6,442 nt of DNA, taken from the NCBI GenBank assembly GCA_018671635.1, contig JABHHG010000109.1:1-6442 (forward strand). Reading direction: 5' to 3'. How positions within the stretch are numbered: position 1 is the first letter of the stretch; each line of letters starts with the position of its first letter. Made by a program: the position numbers and the translations under genes. Below the pieces are notes generated by a model. That model ran no database searches. It was not told where the DNA came from and worked only from the letters and a program-made list of their open reading frames with translations. This stretch comes from Fidelibacterota bacterium (GTDB taxonomy: Bacteria > Fidelibacterota > Marinisomatia > SCGC-AAA003-L08 > D37C17). Shown in pieces: positions 1 through 4,640 of this stretch.

Positions 1-523
1 AAATTTCTGAATGATACCTTGAGATAACATTAATCGCATCATCTAATTCTTTTTTCCCAGCCATTCCAGTAGAAATTATAATTGGGATTTTCGTTTCTGC
101 AAGTGCAGCTAATAAAGGTAAGTTTGTTAGATCTCTTGAAGCAACTTTCAATCTATCCGGAGTAAACAACTTTAACATCCTCAAACATCCTATAGCACAT
201 AAAGTCTCTACAAAATCTAACCCTTTTTCTTTTGCATGTTTATAAACTTCAAAATGTTCTTCATCAGACAATTCTAATGTGGCCCTATGTTCTCCGTAAG
301 TTTCTCCAAATGAATGAGGATTATCATAAATTCTACTCATCTGAGAGGCAGACAACTCCTGATTCAAATCACGCTTAGTTAACTTTACAGCATCCATACC
401 TTTCAAAATATTACCAAATACTTCATCTTTAATTTCTCTTGAAACTAAATCTATAATTACTTTGGCAAGCGCTACTGAACCATTATGATTTTGCCCAATT
501 TCTCCTATTACATATGTTCCCAT
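1..523 (-). CDS. neuB: NeuB-family N-acylneuraminate (nonulosonate) synthase, 3' end outside window
   Basis: The first 174 codons are open from an ATG at 523 to the left edge, so this is about half of a family usually near 350 residues; the C-terminal antifreeze-like (SAF) domain would lie outside. NeuB enzymes condense phosphoenolpyruvate with an N-acylated amino sugar to make a nine-carbon acid in the cytoplasm. Visible family motifs are GEIGQNHNG (residues 7-15), DAVKLTKRD (44-52), FGETYGEHR (72-80), LKVASRDLTNLPLL (125-138) and IIISTGMA (148-155). By alignment from memory, K47, K126, S129, D131 and S151 correspond to PEP and active-site residues. The usual SG(E/D) is SRD here, and the stretch before DAVKL is about 12 residues longer than in classical NeuB. 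The start overlaps the stop of the upstream cytidylyltransferase (TAATG), suggesting translational coupling. Which nonulosonic acid is made cannot be told; SpsE/Leg/Pse synthases are close relatives. The family call is secure. Confidence 0.88.
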   Translation of the reverse strand, partial: MGTYVIGEIGQNHNGSVALAKVIIDLVSREIKDEVFGNILKGMDAVKLTKRDLNQELSASQMSRIYDNPHSFGETYGEHRATLELSDEEHFEVYKHAKEKGLDFVETLCAIGCLRMLKLFTPDRLKVASRDLTNLPLLAALAETKIPIIISTGMAGKKELDDAINVISRYHSEI

Positions 524-1272
524 TATTTTATGTTGTTTAATATTTGTAAATTCATTTTTTCTAACCAAGTGTTATTAGCATAAACAAAGTCAATTAATGA
601 TCTTAATGTTGTTCTCTCAAGTAAAATATACTTACTGTAGATCTCTTTTAATAAAAGATAATCTTCATAAGTATCTAAAGTCATTCTAATAGAGTTGTGT
701 TGCTCAATAAAGGAATCGATATTAGTAAATTCAATCTTAAATTCTACCGAATTCTCATATATGAAATTTGTAACATGCTCTAAATAGATTGCTTTATTAG
801 TATTTCTCTGAATTTTTTTTAACGCTTCTAATGTAACTCCTTCAGCCCAAAAACCATAATGAGTTCTTATAACAGGTATATTTTTACTTGTTTGGAAAGA
901 CAAATAATCAGCATCTGATTTTGAAAAGTTTTGTATCAAAATATTTAGGTACTCCATATTTAAGAAAGGATTGTCAGCACATACTCTGATTATTTTTTTT
1001 AAACTAAATTTATTAGCGACATCAACAAACCTTTCTAAAACATTTGTTTCTGAACCACGATAATAATTAACCTTATGTTTCAAGCAAAGTTTAATTATTG
1101 GATCATCTCTAATACTGCCTGTTGTTGCAATGATTATTGGAAGATTATTAAAATTTATAAGTAAATCTTCTATCAGCAATTCCAAAACCCCTTTTCCTTC
1201 ATAAAATGGCAATAACATCTTATTTGGCAATCTCTTGGATCCTAATCTAGCTTGAATTACTATACCTAACAT
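523..1272 (-). CDS. spsF: SpsF-type cytidylyltransferase (CMP-sugar acid synthetase family)
   Basis: This 249-residue protein belongs to the SpsF/KdsB-like nucleotidyltransferase family (Rossmann-like fold, cytoplasmic). The signature is the N-terminal nucleotide-binding loop IVIQARLGSKRLPNKML (residues 4-20), followed by YRGSETNVLERF (71-82), CADNPFL (98-104, with D100 the likely metal ligand), YLEHVTNF (163-170) and IRMTLDTYEDYLLL (195-208). All are expected SpsF landmarks in the expected order. The ATG at 1272 places the loop right at the N-terminus, as usual. The gene runs directly into neuB (TAATG), so its likely job is to activate the NeuB product with CTP as a CMP-nonulosonate. That is inferred from the pairing, which also occurs as spsE/spsF in Bacillus subtilis. 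Its base composition is very low in GC (60 of 240 bases at 541-780 by hand count), lower than the aminotransferase gene. No clear ribosome binding site is present: the nearest GG lies about 14 bases before the ATG. Confidence 0.83.
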   Translation of the reverse strand: MLGIVIQARLGSKRLPNKMLLPFYEGKGVLELLIEDLLINFNNLPIIIATTGSIRDDPIIKLCLKHKVNYYRGSETNVLERFVDVANKFSLKKIIRVCADNPFLNMEYLNILIQNFSKSDADYLSFQTSKNIPVIRTHYGFWAEGVTLEALKKIQRNTNKAIYLEHVTNFIYENSVEFKIEFTNIDSFIEQHNSIRMTLDTYEDYLLLKEIYSKYILLERTTLRSLIDFVYANNTWLEKMNLQILNNIK

Positions 1273-1302
1273 TTCTTTAATTTATTCCACAAAATTCTAA
1301 AA

Positions 1303-1410
1303 TTACCTTTTCTTTAAAAATATTTTACTCCCTGATTCTCATCTTAAATCAATCAAATCATGGAGCATCTCTATAGCATTCAAACCTTCCAATATCACAG
1401 GAAATGAAAA
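1303..1410 (-). pseudogene. Possible C-terminal remnant of a second gene (unidentified)
   Basis: In a frame different from the NeuA relic, 1410-1342 encodes FSFPVILEGLNAIEMLHDLI followed by DLR and a TGA (1341-1339). Reading on past that stop gives ESGSKIFLKKR before a TAA at 1305-1303. The amphipathic EGLNAIEMLHDLI pattern followed by ESGSKIFL resembles the last helix and strand of Gfo/Idh/MocA-type sugar oxidoreductases, which are frequent in nonulosonate loci, but the match is from memory and weak. If real, the part after the TGA shows decay by a nonsense change. It begins almost exactly where the NeuA similarity ends, as expected if a deletion joined the start of one gene to the end of another. 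It could also be a chance open stretch. Confidence 0.3.
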
Positions 1411-1523
1411 ACACCTCCAAGTAATCTTAAAAAATTTCTAGGGATTCCTTTGGACCCGCCTCTAGCGGGGATTACTACCAAAATATTTTTATTTTTCGTT
1501 GATATTATATTAATGAGATGAAC
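1395..1523 (-). pseudogene. neuA: NeuA-type acylneuraminate cytidylyltransferase, N-terminal remnant
   Basis: Reading the minus strand from 1523 to a TGA at 1397-1395 gives a 42-codon open stretch. Its middle (1487-1413) encodes NILVVIPARGGSKGIPR then NFLRLLGG. The ARGGSKGIPR loop is the CTP-binding signature at the extreme N-terminus of NeuA/CMP-sialic acid synthetases, normally followed by a KNLRLLGGKPLI-like stretch. Here the match ends after LLGG, five non-matching codons follow, and then a stop. An intact NeuA is about 220-240 residues, so nearly all of it is missing. There is no ATG or GTG in this frame before the motif; only TTG at 1481 or rarer codons could start it. It sits upstream of spsF/neuB, where a functional neuA would be expected in a sialic-acid-type locus. 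Identity rests on one short but distinctive motif; the decay is clear from the sequence. Confidence 0.75.
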
Positions 1524-1544
1524 TTATATCCTAATTATTATTAA

Positions 1545-2537
1545 TCAGTAAAGCCTTTTAATTAGAACAAAAAATAACCCGAAAAACCCACCTAAAAATA
1601 TACACACTATAATAATCAATTTCCGTTTGGGTGAATCTTTATAAACCGAGGGAAAGCCCTTATCTAATACTACTACTGATGGTGTTTCTTTTACTTCTTC
1701 TATCCTCGCCAATTCATATTGCTGTTGCAAGGTAATAAACACTTGAGTTTGAATTTCCACATCACGCAATAATCGTTCAACCTCTAATTGTAATTGGGGA
1801 GAATCCATCACTTTTCGATTTTTACTTCGAAATTCCTTTAACTTGTTCTCAGTAGCAGTTAATATTTCTTTTATCTCAAGCTGTCGTTCTTGAATGAATT
1901 CTCTATTTGATTTTGCCGTTTCAATATGGTTTATGTTCGTAAACTCAACCACCCCTACATATATATAATTTGCAATTTGGGCAGAAAGTTCAGGCTCTTC
2001 CATGAGCACATCTACAATAATAAGTTTCGTTTTGTCTTCTTTTACAGAAATTCTTTTAGATAATTTTTCTAATGCAGATGATTTCCACTTCAAGTTCATA
2101 TTTCCATCAGATGTAGAAAACCAAGCCAATGGATTCATTGAAAATTTATTTTCAACATTTATTTCCCAAAATGTAATTAAATCAATAGGTGATGAAAATG
2201 AATTAGAATCCCATTTTTTATAAATAATTTTGGTCTGCAAGGTACGTGACTTAATAATATCGGGAATATGAAAAGTTGATTCTGTTCCACCCATATTCAT
2301 ACCAAACATAGATGCCATACCCTGTAATTGACTGAGTCCACCACTACTCTCACCAGTGGGGTATATGGTAATGGTTGACTTATATAGAGGTGTGGCCAAT
2401 AATGCATATAGAATACCTAAGAATGTGATGAATCCAGTAATCTTTAATATTAGCTTACGATCACCCCACAACACTTGAAAAAGAGCACGTAGATCAATTT
2501 CATCATCTTTAATAATTTGTACTTTTTCATCAATCAT
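1545..2537 (-). CDS. wzz: Wzz-type polysaccharide chain-length determinant (inner membrane)
   Basis: This 330-residue protein has the architecture of polysaccharide co-polymerases. It has a short cytoplasmic N-terminus with the family's EIDLRALFQVLW start (residues 13-24), a first membrane helix (about 29-49) and the post-helix TPLYKSTITIYPT (49-61). A large periplasmic domain follows, with a probable coiled coil at about 205-280 rich in Glu, Lys and Gln, then the proline-containing FPSVYKDSPKRK (295-306) and a second helix (about 307-326) ending four residues before the C-terminus. Wzz proteins set the modal length of O-antigen or capsule chains made by the Wzy polymerase and may contact the export channel. 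There is no Walker motif or tyrosine-rich tail after the second helix, so no fused BY-kinase as in Wzc. A Gly/Met/Ser-rich stretch at about 62-85 follows the first strand. The gene starts 14 bases after the aminotransferase stop and is the last gene of its block. The leader has only a weak purine stretch (AGAAAGAT). Confidence 0.87.
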   Translation of the reverse strand: MIDEKVQIIKDDEIDLRALFQVLWGDRKLILKITGFITFLGILYALLATPLYKSTITIYPTGESSGGLSQLQGMASMFGMNMGGTESTFHIPDIIKSRTLQTKIIYKKWDSNSFSSPIDLITFWEINVENKFSMNPLAWFSTSDGNMNLKWKSSALEKLSKRISVKEDKTKLIIVDVLMEEPELSAQIANYIYVGVVEFTNINHIETAKSNREFIQERQLEIKEILTATENKLKEFRSKNRKVMDSPQLQLEVERLLRDVEIQTQVFITLQQQYELARIEEVKETPSVVVLDKGFPSVYKDSPKRKLIIIVCIFLGGFFGLFFVLIKRLY

Positions 2538-2551
2538 AACAATTTATCTTT

Positions 2552-3667
2552 CTAACTATTCAATATTGAAGTAATCTGATTAATCTCGACTTCTGTCAAG
2601 TTAGGATGCATGGGTAAGCTGAAAATTCGATTACTAATTTCTTCTGAAATAGGGAAATCACCTTTTTTATAATTTAAATAATTATAGGCCGTCTGTAAAT
2701 GTAACGGAATTGGATAATAAACTGCAGATGGGATTTCTTCATCTTTCAATCGTTGTTGACACTCACTACGATGCTCACTCGAATCCGCCAAAATAGAATA
2801 TTGAGCCCATGCTGAATTATAACCAGTAGGTATAAATGGAGTGGTAAACTTTTCCCTTAATTTTTCAGAATAAAGAGTAGCTGCTGATTCACGTTTTACC
2901 AATTCATTTGGAAATATTTTTAACTTATTTAATAAAATTGCGGCTTGGATAGTATCGAGGCGACCATTTAAACCTATTCGGATATTATCATATTTATTCT
3001 CACCTTTACCATGAACCCGAATAGATTCTAGTTTTTCAGCTAATTTATTGCTATCTGTAAATACGGCTCCCCCATCACCATATCCACCCAATGGCTTAGC
3101 GGGGAAAAATGAAGTGGTTGCCACATCTCCAAAAGATCCTGCCTTTTGACCATTTATGGAACCACCAAAGCCTTGAGCCGCATCCTCAATTACAAAAAAA
3201 TTATATTCGTTCGCAATGGTTTGAATTGAACTATAATCTGCAGGTAATCCAAATAAATCCACAGGGATTATTGCTTTTGGAGTTAGATTCCCCACTTCAC
3301 TTATCCGTTTCACTTCAATTGCAAGCTTTTGGGAATCAATATTAAATGTTTGGCTATCAATATCAACAAATACAGGTGTTGCACCCACAAGGCTGATAAC
3401 CTCTGCAGTGGCAACAAATGTAAACGGAGTGGTAAAGACAGCATCGCCGGGACCAATGTCTAATGCCATGAGTGCCATCAATAGTGCATCCGTTCCAGAC
3501 GAACAAGATACACAATATTTTGCTCCTACAAAATGAGCCAGATTTTCTTCCAATTCAATAACTTCTGGACCCATAATATACTGTCCATGATCAAGTACGG
3601 TCTCAATAGATTTCAATACATCTTCTTTTATTAAACTATATTGAGATTTTAAATCAATGAATTGCAT
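2552..3667 (-). CDS. DegT/DnrJ/EryC1 (WbpE/WlbC-like) PLP-dependent sugar-nucleotide aminotransferase
   Basis: A full-length (371-residue) member of the DegT/DnrJ/EryC1/StrS aminotransferase family, which transfers an amino group from glutamate to a keto-sugar nucleotide in the cytoplasm. Landmarks in order are MQFIDLKSQY (1-10), DHGQYIMGPEV (26-36), SSGTDALLMAL (56-66, PLP phosphate), IEDAAQGFGG (160-169, with D162 contacting the PLP ring nitrogen), TSFFPAKPLGGYGDGG (185-200, with K191 the Schiff-base lysine) and GLNGRLDTIQAAIL (232-245). The MQFIDLK start and the FFPxKPLGxYGDGG block resemble WbpE/WlbC, which aminate UDP-3-keto-N-acetylglucosaminuronate, but the partners WbpA/B/D are not in this window. 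A C4-aminating role is not excluded. All catalytic residues are present. The start overlaps the end of galE by 14 bases in another frame; the leader has no Shine-Dalgarno sequence, so translation probably depends on ribosomes finishing galE. Confidence 0.92.
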   Translation of the reverse strand: MQFIDLKSQYSLIKEDVLKSIETVLDHGQYIMGPEVIELEENLAHFVGAKYCVSCSSGTDALLMALMALDIGPGDAVFTTPFTFVATAEVISLVGATPVFVDIDSQTFNIDSQKLAIEVKRISEVGNLTPKAIIPVDLFGLPADYSSIQTIANEYNFFVIEDAAQGFGGSINGQKAGSFGDVATTSFFPAKPLGGYGDGGAVFTDSNKLAEKLESIRVHGKGENKYDNIRIGLNGRLDTIQAAILLNKLKIFPNELVKRESAATLYSEKLREKFTTPFIPTGYNSAWAQYSILADSSEHRSECQQRLKDEEIPSAVYYPIPLHLQTAYNYLNYKKGDFPISEEISNRIFSLPMHPNLTEVEINQITSILNS

Positions 3668-4640
3668 TTTGAAATTCTTTTTTATACAGTTTCCACATAG
3701 ACTGCATTATTGTTTCTAAACTTGAATATTTGGGTGACCAATCTAATAATTTATATGCTAAATTTGATTTGGCATAGAGTGATTGAGGATCACCATCACG
3801 TCTTCCCGTTATAGTAAACTCCACTTTTTTTCCGGTTATGGATTCAGCAGACTTGATGGCGTCTAACACAGAGTATCCATTCCCAGTTCCAAGATTTACA
3901 CATAAACTTTCTTTTTTCTCTACTAGATAAGTCAATGCATTTACATGTGCTTTTGATAAATCATTCACATGAATGTAATCACGGATGCATGTTCCATCAG
4001 GGGTATCATAATCATTTCCATATACATCCATCGATTCTCTTTCACCCGATAAAACTTCCATGATAATTGGAAATAAATTTTGCGGATCTTTTTCAGGAGT
4101 TGATACTCTATTTTTCACATCATAACCAACCGCATTAAAATATCGCAGCGATGCAAAATTAATATTATGTATTTTAGAATACCAGCTGAGCAGTTCTTCA
4201 ATTTTTAATTTGGTAAATCCATAATAATTAGTGGGATTGGTGGGATGTGATTCATCCATGGGTAAGTATTCTGGTTCACCATAAACTGCCGCAGTTGATG
4301 AAAAAATGATATTATTAATTTTACATTCAACCATGGCATCCAAAATATTAATCGTCCCAGAAATATTGGTTTGAGAAAAAGGTCTCACATCTACCATTGA
4401 TTCACCTGCGGCCTTTTTAGCTGCAAAGTGGAATACAGCATCTATATCGTCATTTAATGCTGAGATTAATTCATCTTTATTAAGAATATCACCTTGAATA
4501 AATGTGCAATTTTCAGGAAGGTTTTCTTTAAACCCTGAGGATAAATTATCATATACAATTACATGATTACCTTCCTCTACAAGATCATTAACTACATGGG
4601 CTCCAATATACCCTGCACCGCCAATGACTAATAATTTCAT
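3654..4640 (-). CDS. galE: UDP-glucose/UDP-N-acetylglucosamine 4-epimerase (extended SDR)
   Basis: A 328-residue extended short-chain dehydrogenase of normal GalE length, interconverting UDP-Glc/UDP-Gal or their N-acetyl forms with tightly bound NAD. The NAD-binding glycine motif GGAGYIG is at residues 7-13, D31 ends the second strand (VYDNLSSG), and GDI is at 50-52. HFAAKKAAGESM (71-82) is the GalE cofactor-loop region. The catalytic triad is T116 (FSSTAAVYG, Thr replacing Ser as in many GalE), Y140 and K144 (YYGFTK). Downstream signatures are LRYFNAVG, IRDYIHVNDL and NLGTGNGYSV, all typical of GalE rather than of a 4,6-dehydratase. The start overlaps the stop of the export gene by one base (TAATG), and the stop lies inside the aminotransferase gene. 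It presumably supplies a galacto-configured sugar nucleotide for the polysaccharide. Whether it prefers the N-acetylated substrate cannot be read reliably. Confidence 0.92.
   Translation of the reverse strand: MKLLVIGGAGYIGAHVVNDLVEEGNHVIVYDNLSSGFKENLPENCTFIQGDILNKDELISALNDDIDAVFHFAAKKAAGESMVDVRPFSQTNISGTINILDAMVECKINNIIFSSTAAVYGEPEYLPMDESHPTNPTNYYGFTKLKIEELLSWYSKIHNINFASLRYFNAVGYDVKNRVSTPEKDPQNLFPIIMEVLSGERESMDVYGNDYDTPDGTCIRDYIHVNDLSKAHVNALTYLVEKKESLCVNLGTGNGYSVLDAIKSAESITGKKVEFTITGRRDGDPQSLYAKSNLAYKLLDWSPKYSSLETIMQSMWKLYKKEFQNAIH

Larger units (their letters stand above)
1303..1544 (-). other. Intergenic stretch between wzz and spsF, with gene relics
   Basis: The 272 bases between the wzz stop and the spsF start contain no intact gene. 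On the minus strand most of it is accounted for by two out-of-frame coding relics, listed separately: a NeuA-type N-terminus and a possible C-terminal tail of another protein. I see no convincing rho-independent terminator after wzz. The GC-rich inverted repeat at 1455-1469 is part of the NeuA glycine-loop coding sequence and is not followed by a T-run on either strand. Read-through from the upstream operon into spsF is therefore possible; I found no strong promoter for spsF. Confidence 0.6.

Noticed and set aside
1316..1360. Possible promoter for spsF on the minus strand (TTGATT, 19-base spacer, TAAAAT).
   Set aside because: Both boxes are imperfect, the spacer is long, and such AT-rich matches are expected by chance here. 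A Bacteroidota-type TAnnTTTG box was not found either.
1455..1469. GC-rich inverted repeat CCCGC-CTCTA-GCGGG, at first taken as a terminator or dispersed repeat.
   Set aside because: On the minus strand it encodes the PARGG part of the NeuA signature loop, and no T-run follows directly on either strand, so coding origin explains it better.
1395..1523. A programmed frameshift joining the NeuA-like start to the second coding tail.
   Set aside because: The combined product would be about 65 residues, lacking the NeuA catalytic core, so a deletion relic is far simpler.
2002..2223. Open frame of 73 codons on the plus strand.
   Set aside because: It lies wholly within wzz in antisense, has a low-complexity product with no recognisable motif, and wzz is clearly the real gene.
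3109..3345. Open frame of 78 codons on the plus strand.
   Set aside because: It is antisense inside the aminotransferase gene, across its conserved PLP-binding region, and the product (rich in Leu, Gln and His) matches nothing I know.
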